Under the pieces are notes generated by a model. It ran no database searches, was not told the DNA's origin, and saw nothing but the letters and a program-made list of their open reading frames with translations. A stretch of DNA of 10,046 nucleotides from CAYLHB01 sp964383505 (GTDB lineage: Bacteria > Patescibacteriota > Minisyncoccia > Phycocordibacterales > UBA12088). The translations under genes and the position numbers were made by a program. Positions 5,233 to 9,475 of this stretch are shown one piece after another; the first letter of the stretch is position 1; every line of letters starts with the position of its first letter. Location: assembly GCA_964383505.1 (NCBI GenBank), contig CAYLHB010000022.1:1-10046 (forward strand). Direction: 5' to 3'.

Positions 5233-5835
5233 ATGATTAACCTCCTACCACCAGAAGATAAACGCGCACGGCTTCGGGAATTCCACCTGCGGTTTGCGGT
5301 GGTGGGTCTTTCGCTCACATCGGGCGCAGTGCTTATTGCAAATGTATTCATGGTGCCCTGGTTTGTGGCGGCGCGTGCGGAGGTGTCTGTCGCGCAGAGT
5401 GAGGTGAGTGCGCGCGGGCTGGAGGAGACTCCTAAAACAGACAACGCACGCGCCCTTTTAGGGGAGACAAATAAAACTATCGCCCTTTTAAAAACGCGGC
5501 TCGATGAAAAGCCCCCTACCTATTATGTGAAAGAGGTACTGAAACCTCGAACGCCGGCCATCCAAATTTCGTCTTTTGCATTTAGTCGTACCCTGGGCCA
5601 GTCTGCGCGCTTTGTGGTGGCAGGTGTGGCCGAGACACGAAGTAGCCTTCTGGCATACCGCGACGCGCTCAAAGCACTCCCTACGTTCACCGAGGTCACC
5701 TTGCCACTTGGCGACCTCGCAAAGAGCGTCGATGTGTCTTTTACCCTCACCCTTGTTCCCGCACTGGAGAGCTCCACTGTACCAGCATCCCAATCGACAG
5801 CTTCACCAGAACAAGAAGCTGAGTCTGGCACGTAA
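5233..5835 (+). CDS. pilN: Type IV pilus assembly protein PilN
   Basis: This 200-residue bitopic membrane protein begins with the PilN motif MINLLPPEDK, the short cytoplasmic peptide that docks into PilM. A single helix lies at about 22-45, then a coiled-coil-like stretch (47-95) and a ferredoxin-like extracytoplasmic domain (about 100-177) with alternating strands such as AIQISSFAFSRTLGQSARFV. The C-terminal tail rich in S, T, E and Q is low complexity. AGAGGAAG lies just upstream of the ATG within the end of pilM. Spacing to pilM is one base and to pilO two bases, so the genes are probably translationally coupled. PilN is expected to form heterodimers with PilO. Confidence 0.92.
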   Translation: MINLLPPEDKRARLREFHLRFAVVGLSLTSGAVLIANVFMVPWFVAARAEVSVAQSEVSARGLEETPKTDNARALLGETNKTIALLKTRLDEKPPTYYVKEVLKPRTPAIQISSFAFSRTLGQSARFVVAGVAETRSSLLAYRDALKALPTFTEVTLPLGDLAKSVDVSFTLTLVPALESSTVPASQSTASPEQEAESGT

Positions 5836-5837
5836 CT

Positions 5838-6362
5838 ATGTCTACCCCACTCACACGCTCGCTCATTATTACCGTTCTCCTCTGCGTACTCCAGCTTATA
5901 GGTTACGTGTACCTCGTTTCCTCGCTCACCGCACTGCGAGCAAAAGCGGATGAGCTCGCACGTACCGTTGCAAGCCACACCGAGCGGGAAATCGCAGATG
6001 CGGCTCTGCGGGAACGGGTGCGTGAGGTGGAGGATGAACGAAAAGAACTGCGTTCCTTTTTCCTGCAGTTCAACGACCCTGCGCCACTTCTTGAAATGGT
6101 GGAGGAAGCGGGAGCACGTTTCGGACTTGTGGTTGAGATAGAGTCTGTTACCGAGGCGACGCTGGGAGGCAATAAGGACGGTGAGGCGGAGCGTATTGGA
6201 CGTGTTGCGGTCAAATTTGATGGAGCATGGAGCGACTGCTATCGATTTGTGGAAACGATCGAGCGGTTGCCGTATGCGGTTTCGATTGAGTCGGTGAAGG
6301 TGAGCAGGAACAAGAGTGAGCAATGGTCGGGAGAGGTTACCTTTTCCGTATTAGGTATATGA
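5838..6362 (+). CDS. pilO: Type IV pilus assembly protein PilO
   Basis: The 174-residue protein has a very short cytoplasmic N-terminus, one transmembrane helix (about 8-29), a coiled coil rich in E, R and A (about 30-75) and a compact extracytoplasmic domain (about 80-174). That domain includes PLLEMVEEAGARFGLVVEIE, a strand RVAVKFDGAW and a helix CYRFVETIERLP. The topology and position match PilO, the partner of PilN in the inner-membrane alignment complex. Sequence similarity in this family is low, so the call rests mainly on topology and gene order. Its stop overlaps the next start by 4 nt (ATGA). Confidence 0.88.
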   Translation: MSTPLTRSLIITVLLCVLQLIGYVYLVSSLTALRAKADELARTVASHTEREIADAALRERVREVEDERKELRSFFLQFNDPAPLLEMVEEAGARFGLVVEIESVTEATLGGNKDGEAERIGRVAVKFDGAWSDCYRFVETIERLPYAVSIESVKVSRNKSEQWSGEVTFSVLGI

Positions 6363-6817
6363 AGCTACCAGCGAGCATAGCAACCATACTGCAAAAAAAA
6401 CCGTCTTCGGCACACAAAGGTAGGGCGACCGATTTTCCCGTAATGCGGGTATGGGGAATCGCATTAGGGTGTTCCGTGCTCCTCACGGTTGTGCTTGTGG
6501 CGTACGTTATGTACCGCATGTACTTTTTGGGAGCCAAACAGGTTGATGTTCCGCCACCAAGCGGCGCGGTGCTCGATGAAGAGGCGTTCGCCTATACACT
6601 CGAATCGTATCGTAATCGGCGAGATGCCTTTGCGACTGGAGCTGGGGAAGATGCGCCGGTTCCAAGCCCGGGGGGCGAGGAAGTTGGAGAATCTACGGAT
6701 CCTGGAAAAGAGGAAACCAACATTGCAAGTACGACACCAGAAAAGATGGGTGAAGTGGGATCACCGCCAGAGCAGGTGGAGGAGGTAGAGGACACAGACA
6801 CCCTCAAGGTTGAGTGA
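6359..6817 (+). CDS. Single-pass membrane protein with acidic tail, fourth gene of the pilus operon
   Basis: The protein has 152 residues. A basic cytoplasmic N-terminus of about 30 residues is followed by one transmembrane helix (about 31-53, IALGCSVLLTVVLVAYVMYR). A short segment carries AFAYTLESYRNRRDAF (about 79-94). The last 55 residues are disordered and rich in E, G, P, S and T, ending in EQVEEVEDTDTLKVE. It overlaps pilO by ATGA, so it belongs to the operon. The canonical fourth gene is pilP, a lipoprotein that links PilN/PilO to the secretin. This protein has no lipobox, and a monoderm cell needs no secretin, so it is a positional substitute rather than a PilP homologue. The transcript probably ends in the hairpins beyond 6900. 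I know no name for it. Confidence 0.8.
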   Translation: MKLPASIATILQKKPSSAHKGRATDFPVMRVWGIALGCSVLLTVVLVAYVMYRMYFLGAKQVDVPPPSGAVLDEEAFAYTLESYRNRRDAFATGAGEDAPVPSPGGEEVGESTDPGKEETNIASTTPEKMGEVGSPPEQVEEVEDTDTLKVE

Positions 6818-6828
6818 CGGAGCAAGCG

Positions 6829-6837
6829 TGGTAGAGT
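6829..6837 (+). promoter_or_regulatory. Promoter of the tRNA-Arg-like remnant
   Basis: TGG-TAGAGT is an extended -10 element ending 9 nt before the tRNA-like sequence. Its survival suggests the remnant or the structured DNA behind it may still be transcribed. It lies just after the stop of the fourth pilus gene. Confidence 0.45.
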
Positions 6838-6846
6838 AGAGGCCGA

Positions 6847-6899
6847 CCCCTCGTAGCTCAATGGATAGAGCCGCGGAGCTCTCAAGCCTTGATGGGGGT
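6847..6899 (+). pseudogene. Broken copy of tRNA-Arg(UCU)
   Basis: The first 31 bases are identical to the intact tRNA-Arg(UCU) at 7039, and similarity continues through the anticodon arm, variable loop and GGGGGT of the T arm. The anticodon triplet TCT is kept, but substitutions break anticodon-stem pairs (C28-C42 and G30-G40) and replace T33. The T loop is interrupted after its first T. TCGATTCCC of the T arm reappears about 91 bases later at 6991-6999, but the acceptor 3' strand CGAGGGG is missing. It cannot form a normal tRNA. Confidence 0.8.
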
Positions 6900-7016
6900 G
6901 AGGAGCGCCGGGGGCGCTCCGCAAGACTCATTGAGGACTTTTCCGAGGAACGAAGGAAAAGACCCAATGAGTGGACTGATCCCGTAGGGATCGATTCCCG
7001 ATATACAGCACCCCCA
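6894..7016 (+). repeat. Hairpin-rich insert with a cloverleaf-like fold
   Basis: GGGGGTG (6894-6900) can pair with CACCCCC (7009-7015). It would enclose three hairpins: GGAGCGCC/GGCGCTCC (6902-6920, GGG loop), ACTCATTG/CAATGAGT (6926-6972) with inner CTTTTCC/GGAAAAG (6938-6961), and GATCCC/GGGATC (6978-6992, GTA loop). All are perfect stems. The closing stem overlaps the T arm of the broken tRNA. It may be a mobile palindromic insert, a structured RNA, or the terminator region of the pilus operon. No ORF in it looks real. Confidence 0.6.
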
Positions 7017-7024
7017 CACCGCGC

Positions 7025-7030
7025 TATAGT
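7025..7030 (+). promoter_or_regulatory. Promoter of tRNA-Arg(UCU)
   Basis: TATAGT lies 8 nt before the mature 5' end of the tRNA. A weak -35-like TATACA is placed 17 bp upstream at 7002-7007. Confidence 0.5.
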
Positions 7031-7038
7031 GGGGCATA

Positions 7039-7110
7039 CCCCTCGTAGCTCAATGGATAGAGCCGCGGACTTCTAAACCGTTGATGGGGGTTCGATTCCC
7101 TCCGAGGGGA
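7039..7110 (+). tRNA. tRNA-Arg, anticodon UCU
   Basis: This is a complete 72-nt cloverleaf: acceptor CCCCTCG with CGAGGGG and discriminator A, D arm GCTC-AATGGATA-GAGC, anticodon stem GCGGA/ACCGT around loop CTTCTAA (anticodon TCT, reading AGA and AGG), and T arm GGGGG-TTCGATT-CCCTC. The bottom anticodon-stem pair is A31-A39, a mismatch where most such tRNAs have A-T. No CCA is encoded. It is flanked by a broken 5' copy at 6847 and an orphan 3' copy at 7268. Confidence 0.93.
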
Positions 7111-7286
7111 CACGAGCGAAGCGAGTGGACGCTCGAGCAGGCAAACTGCTTTGCCTGCGCGAGGGAAGCGAAAGGCGCAGGCATATCGCAGAGCGATGCC
7201 GAGCCGGGGTCGAGAGTGCTTAGTGTTTGAAGAGCTTTGCTCTGAATAACACTTAGCAACTCGTGACCGATCCCTCCGAGGGGACA
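7111..7286 (+). repeat. Hairpin-rich element flanked by a duplicated tRNA-Arg 3' end
   Basis: The 20 bases at 7093-7112, covering the T loop to just past the discriminator of tRNA-Arg(UCU), recur with one T deleted at 7268-7286. Between the copies lie stable hairpins: GCAGGCAAA/TTTGCCTGC (7137-7158, CTGC loop), GGC-at-ATCGC/GCGATGCC (7180-7200), and a long fold from GGTC (7208) to GACC (7268) containing GCTTAGTGTT/AACACTTAGC with 9 of 10 pairs. Duplication of a tRNA 3' end is what integration into a tRNA leaves, but at about 155 bases this element can encode nothing. Its end (7198-7250) is shared with 8673-8725. Confidence 0.7.
7198..7250 (+). repeat. tRNA-linked repeat core, copy 1
   Basis: This 53-base core matches 8673-8725 at about 48 positions. 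It starts GCCGAGCC and contains GGGTCGAGAGTGCTTAGTG in the same orientation. The inner hairpin is AGAGC-TTT-GCTCT here and GGAGC-TTT-GCTCC in copy 2, a compensatory A-T to G-C change. That favours selection on a folded RNA or DNA hairpin over coding. Confidence 0.8.
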
Positions 7287-7311
7287 TTATTACTAGTTTT
7301 AGACAATCAAC

Positions 7312-7611
7312 ATGGAACGATTCGAGCACAGGCCACAGGAAAAGCGAATCATGTGGACGGAGGGAAAATATATAGAGGGTATGGATCTCGGTGATCAGTT
7401 GGAGCGTTATCGCGGAGACGCAAAAGAATTACTTGTAGAGCCAGGATTGCGGACCCATGTGGAACGCATTGCCGCACTAGAAAATTTCGATCTAGAAGAT
7501 GTACGTAATGAAGGGCGCGTATTGTTAGGTGTTGATGGAAGATACCCCGTGGACGCCTTCGTTATGGCGGTTCTTCTCCTGCGCGATCAAAAAAAGGAAA
7601 CGATTCACTAA
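7312..7611 (+). CDS. Uncharacterised 99-aa soluble protein
   Basis: This is a charged, mostly helical soluble protein of 99 residues with no signal peptide or membrane segment. Recognisable stretches are DLGDQLERYRGDAKELL and THVERIAALENFDLEDVRNE, then LLGVDGRYPVDAFVMAVLLL near the C-terminus. I do not recognise the family. ATG 7312 gives the longest frame; ATG 7351 (MWTEGKYIEG) is an alternative. No clear Shine-Dalgarno or consensus -10 is visible; TAGTTT at 7294-7299 is a weak candidate. It begins just after the tRNA-linked element and ends 8 bases from the convergent gene at 7620. The region is poorer in G and C than the pilus operon, which fits accessory DNA. Confidence 0.6.
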   Translation: MERFEHRPQEKRIMWTEGKYIEGMDLGDQLERYRGDAKELLVEPGLRTHVERIAALENFDLEDVRNEGRVLLGVDGRYPVDAFVMAVLLLRDQKKETIH

Positions 7612-7619
7612 CACTTGAG

Positions 7620-8102
7620 CTAGTGGTATGGTTCCACTGTTTTGTCTGCTACCGCACGAGCCACCATTTCAAGGATCTCTTCCTCGGCATCGGGAAATTC
7701 CTTCCGCATTTGTTGAACAACCATACGTATCAGCGCAGGAATTTTGAATCCAAGCCTTTCATCGCTCTCCAGTTTCTTAGTTATGCACTCTAGGGCGTAC
7801 CTCTCCATATCAGCAAGTTCATCTTGCACCTCGCGCACTAAGTCACCATCAATTTCAGCAACCTCATCGGCACTGTGGCCTTGCGCAAGTAGTTCCTCCT
7901 TCAATGTCGCCACCTCACTTATGTGGCGCTCATGAATGCTACCATTGAGCTCACTCCTTTCTAGGTAGTAGAGGAGAATCCTCTTTCGTGCTAACGCTTT
8001 TGCAGACCCCTCCGAAACAGGGTCATCAAGTTCATTTGGCATCCCTTCAGCGGCAAGGATCCCTTCCCACTGGTCTCTAAGTGATTGTGGAATGCGTTCC
8101 AT
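7620..8102 (-). CDS. Uncharacterised 160-aa helical acidic protein
   Basis: The protein has 160 residues and is strongly helical and acidic, with heptad-like segments such as EVATLKEELLAQGHSADEV and DLVREVQDELADMERYALE. The C-terminal part KIPALIRMVVQQMRKEF leads to MVARAVADKTVEPYH. There is no membrane segment or catalytic motif I can name. ATG 8102 is chosen because the extension upstream (GTG 8132) would be encoded by the hairpin at 8108-8139. A TATACT hexamer sits in that hairpin's loop, so the transcript would start about 20 nt before the ATG, without a Shine-Dalgarno. The upstream zinc-ribbon gene ends at the hairpin. Function unknown. Confidence 0.65.
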   Translation of the reverse strand: MERIPQSLRDQWEGILAAEGMPNELDDPVSEGSAKALARKRILLYYLERSELNGSIHERHISEVATLKEELLAQGHSADEVAEIDGDLVREVQDELADMERYALECITKKLESDERLGFKIPALIRMVVQQMRKEFPDAEEEILEMVARAVADKTVEPYH

Positions 8103-8107
8103 AAAAA

Positions 8108-8139
8108 ACGGTTCGTGACATAAGTATACCACGAACCGT
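8108..8139 (-). terminator. Terminator hairpin with a promoter in its loop
   Basis: ACGGTTCGTG and CACGAACCGT form a perfect 10-bp inverted repeat around a 12-nt loop. On the minus strand it overlaps the final base of the zinc-ribbon stop codon and is followed by six T, so it reads as that gene's intrinsic terminator. The loop carries TATACT (8123-8128 read on the minus strand), a good -10 for the next gene at 8102. The same DNA could also serve as an operator palindrome. Confidence 0.65.
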
Positions 8140-8402
8140 CAGTGAATGTGCCCCCCATCAGGGCCGGCAAGCCCAATCAGAACTATTTTTTCGACCACTT
8201 GGGCCACATCATGAGCACACCGCTCACGCCTTGGCTTCGAGACCTGTCGGGCGACGTCGGCAAGGTCTATAAACATGACGCTCTTGCCAGCCACGAGCAC
8301 TGGCCAGCCACTACCGTCTCGTGTGGTAACAAGGCCACAGTGTGCGCAGTGGTGTGTACTGCCTTGCACCTTCATATTTCGCGTGCAAAATGTACACCGC
8401 AT
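8139..8402 (-). CDS. Small zinc-ribbon protein, 87 aa
   Basis: The protein starts MRCTFC and has the pairs C3-x2-C6 and C19-x2-C22, a zinc ribbon of about 25 residues. After it comes GWPVLVAGKSVMFIDLADVA (33-52) and a basic, helical stretch with KPRRERCAHDVAQVV (57-70). It could be a small nucleic-acid or protein-binding factor; the family is not known to me. ATG 8402 is supported by GGAGGT five bases upstream and by a -35/-10 pair at 8429-8457. A hairpin CCAGC-aact-GCTGG lies in the leader just before the SD. It is divergent from tRNA-Val and ends in the hairpin at 8108-8139. Confidence 0.75.
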   Translation of the reverse strand: MRCTFCTRNMKVQGSTHHCAHCGLVTTRDGSGWPVLVAGKSVMFIDLADVARQVSKPRRERCAHDVAQVVEKIVLIGLAGPDGGHIH

Positions 8403-8428
8403 ATGCACCTCCAGCAGTTGCTGGATGC

Positions 8429-8457
8429 TTATTATCACATGAATTGAGCTTAGTCAA
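8429..8457 (-). promoter_or_regulatory. Promoter of the zinc-ribbon gene
   Basis: On the minus strand TTGACT (-35, 8452-8457) and TAATAA (-10, 8429-8434) are 17 bp apart; GATAAT at 8431-8436 is an alternative -10. The leader carries a small hairpin and GGAGGT before ATG 8402. Its -35 is close to the divergent tRNA-Val promoter. Confidence 0.6.
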
Positions 8458-8462
8458 ACACT

Positions 8463-8474
8463 GTGAGGTATGGT
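8463..8474 (+). promoter_or_regulatory. Promoter of tRNA-Val(UAC)
   Basis: TGAGG-TATGGT has the same hexamer as the tRNA-Arg(GCG) promoter. It ends 13 nt before the mature tRNA 5' end. Confidence 0.5.
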
Positions 8475-8487
8475 AGTGTACGTCCAC

Positions 8488-8560
8488 GCACGCTTAGCTC
8501 AGTTGGTAGAGCGCCTCGTTTACACCGAGGATGTCAGGGGTTCGAGTCCCTTAGCGTGCA
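8488..8560 (+). tRNA. tRNA-Val, anticodon UAC
   Basis: This is a complete 73-nt cloverleaf: acceptor GCACGCT with AGCGTGC and discriminator A, D arm GCTC-AGTTGGTA-GAGC, anticodon stem CCTCG/CGAGG around loop TTTACAC (anticodon TAC), and T arm AGGGG-TTCGAGT-CCCTT. The opening T-arm pair is A-T. CCA is not encoded (CAA follows). Its 3' strand has an inverted copy 53 bases downstream. Confidence 0.97.
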
Positions 8561-8621
8561 CAACAACGGAAAACCAAACACGAAGTGTTTGGTTTGTTGC
8601 ATGTTGCACACGCTAAGGGAC
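8546..8621 (+). repeat. Fold-back from tRNA-Val 3' end
   Basis: GTCCCTTAGCGT (8546-8557, in the T arm and acceptor of tRNA-Val) recurs inverted and exact as ACGCTAAGGGAC (8610-8621). Between them CAACA (8561-8565) can pair with TGTTG (8603-8607), and AAACCAAACAC (8571-8581) pairs perfectly with GTGTTTGGTTT (8585-8595) around GAA. A precursor could fold back and mask the tRNA 3' half, or the hairpin could act in termination or processing. Confidence 0.7.
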
Positions 8622-8633
8622 GAGAAGGGCGGA

Positions 8634-8725
8634 GGCAGCGGGTCCCCGCTCGACCACAGGGAGAGCGGGGCTGCCGAGCCAGGGTCGAGAGTGCTTAGTG
8701 TTTGAGGAGCTTTGCTCCAAACAAC
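8634..8725 (+). repeat. tRNA-linked repeat core, copy 2, with preceding hairpin
   Basis: GGCAG/CTGCC plus CCCCGCTC/GAGCGGGG (8634-8675) form a strong hairpin with a 5-nt bulge. It runs into the 53-base core at 8673-8725 shared with 7198-7250. The outer arm present in copy 1 (AACACTTAGC) is lost here, so copy 2 looks truncated. No gene is seen between 8561 and 8731. Confidence 0.75.
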
Positions 8726-8731
8726 TTTGTT

Positions 8732-8806
8732 ATGGAGCAAAAAAGATATTGGTCGTTGTACCGCAAGAACACGAAGGGATTTTTACACGAAAAACTTAGT
8801 AGGTAA
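8732..8806 (+). CDS. Possible 24-aa ORF, perhaps a gene remnant
   Basis: An ATG at 8732 opens a frame starting MEQKRYWSLYRKNTKG and ending at TAA 8804-8806. The same frame continues past the stop for 22 more plausible codons (LDVVEREGKVVLKLAKSS...) to TAG at 8873. No promoter or ribosome-binding site is evident. It may be a decayed short gene; confidence is low. Confidence 0.2.
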   Translation: MEQKRYWSLYRKNTKGFLHEKLSR

Positions 8807-8858
8807 CTTGATGTGGTAGAACGAGAAGGGAAAGTCGTATTAAAACTCGCGAAGTCAT

Positions 8859-9193
8859 CTAATATAAGAGTTTAGTGATCTCATTTTCACATAATGAAGC
8901 AACAGCCTCGTTGCCCAAATTAGTGGTCTCCATCAATGCATCCTTAAATGCACGAATAGCTTCTGTTACGAGCCCTGAGTCTCGGTATAACTTTGCCCAC
9001 TGGAGGTTTCGATCCAGATTTGCCCTTACTCTGTTGTCGACTTGTCGTTGGGTCTCGTCAAGCCATTGGTGTAATAACCTGAGAGCTTCAGCGTCCCCCC
9101 ACTTTTCTTGAAAGCTTCGACAACTTTCTCACCTAACCTCTCTACCTCTGTCTGTGTTAAGTGCGCTTCCTGCGGTGTTGAAGTACGTTCCAT
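8859..9193 (-). pseudogene. Frameshifted gene for a helical protein of about 110 aa
   Basis: The minus strand starts at ATG 9193 with MERTSTPQEAHLTQTEVERL and continues to VVEAFKKSGG. In this frame it runs into unlikely sequence and TAA. In another frame from the same point it continues GDAEALRLLHQWLDETQRQV, then RVRANLDRNLQWAKLYRDSG, then LVTEAIRAFKDALMETT, to TAG at 8859-8861. The switch falls on six G (9095-9100, read as C6 on the plus strand). Four or seven G would join the frames into one protein (KKSGDAEA or KKSGGDAEA). The product would be soluble and helical with a tetratricopeptide-like feel (YRDSGLVTEAIRAFKDAL), but I would not name it. A TATACT 7 nt before the ATG fixes the start. 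It may be a phase-variable tract, a real mutation or a base-calling error. Confidence 0.75.
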
Positions 9194-9200
9194 CTGATGG

Positions 9201-9206
9201 AGTATA
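9201..9206 (-). promoter_or_regulatory. Promoter of the frameshifted gene, leaderless
   Basis: On the minus strand TATACT ends 7 nt before ATG 9193, matching the leaderless spacing at other genes in the window. No Shine-Dalgarno is present. Confidence 0.5.
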
Positions 9207-9271
9207 TACCACTGCCACATTGGTGCATACCATGGCGGTATTCAGCAGTGGCGAAATACATGGAAATTTCA

Positions 9272-9280
9272 TGCTACACT
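9272..9280 (+). promoter_or_regulatory. Extended -10 promoter before the RNase H fragment
   Basis: TGC-TACACT ends 8 nt before ATG 9289. It is identical to the elements at 5-13 and 990-998. No clear promoter lies directly before the intact RNase H gene, so this one may drive it through the fragment. Confidence 0.55.
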
Positions 9281-9288
9281 ACAAGCCC

Positions 9289-9468
9289 ATGGAGAAGTTA
9301 TGTATCAACACCGATGGTGGTGCGCGTGGCAATCCCAGCCCCATTCGGAAACCCTCGGTTTTCCGACGGCCTCGCAATGCTCAGCCTGCCTTCCTCCACG
9401 GGGGAACGGATGTTCCCCGACCCCCCTCCTGTCCGGAATTGCCTGTGTGTGTAGTAACCAGAATCTAG
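9289..9468 (+). pseudogene. Truncated duplicate of an RNase H N-terminus
   Basis: The frame starts MEKLCINTDGGARGNPSP, the first strand and the catalytic aspartate turn of RNase HI. It then changes to a proline- and arginine-rich sequence with no RNase H character and stops at 9466-9468. The 29 bases at 9308-9336 are identical to 9495-9523 in the intact gene, while the codons before them differ (LCIN versus LTLY). It may be the remnant of a paralogue or a duplicated gene start. The tail from 9337 is hairpin DNA: CGGAAACC/GGTTTTCCG with one bulge (9346-9365) and GGGGAAC/GTTCCCC (9401-9418). The 59-aa product lacks the other catalytic residues and cannot be an active RNase H. Confidence 0.7.
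9308..9336 (+). repeat. 29-bp direct repeat, copy 1 (RNase H start)
   Basis: This is identical over 29 bases to 9495-9523 and encodes TDGGARGNP in both copies. Sequence on both sides differs between the copies, which suggests gene conversion or recombination over this short tract. Confidence 0.9.
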
Positions 9469-9475
9469 GCACCGT

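Noticed and set aside
6894..7016. tmRNA or a class II tRNA starting at GGGGGTG
   Set aside because: The closing stem fits, but there is no T arm next to the acceptor, no tag reading frame, and the length is far below that of tmRNA.
6847..7110. Group I intron in a tRNA-Arg anticodon loop
   Set aside because: The interruption falls in the T loop, not the anticodon loop, is too short, and the 3' acceptor exon does not follow.
7039..7286. Integrated plasmid or prophage with attL/attR at tRNA-Arg
   Set aside because: The repeated 3' tRNA end bounds only about 155 bases with no integrase or other gene; kept only as a scar or mini-element hypothesis.
7024..7329. Minus-strand frame over tRNA-Arg with PLSYEG-type peptide
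   Set aside because: It is antisense to a tRNA gene and to the hairpin element; it has no protein family character.
8463..8740. Frames on both strands over tRNA-Val and its flank
   Set aside because: They cross a confirmed tRNA and palindromic DNA. The shared peptide QTLSTLDPGSA in two minus-strand frames comes from the non-coding repeat core, not from a gene family.
9154..9288. Extending the RNase H fragment upstream to the first start of the frame
   Set aside because: The promoter at 9272-9280 and the RNase H N-terminal strand both place the start at 9289; the extra residues would overlap the divergent gene's promoter and 5' end.
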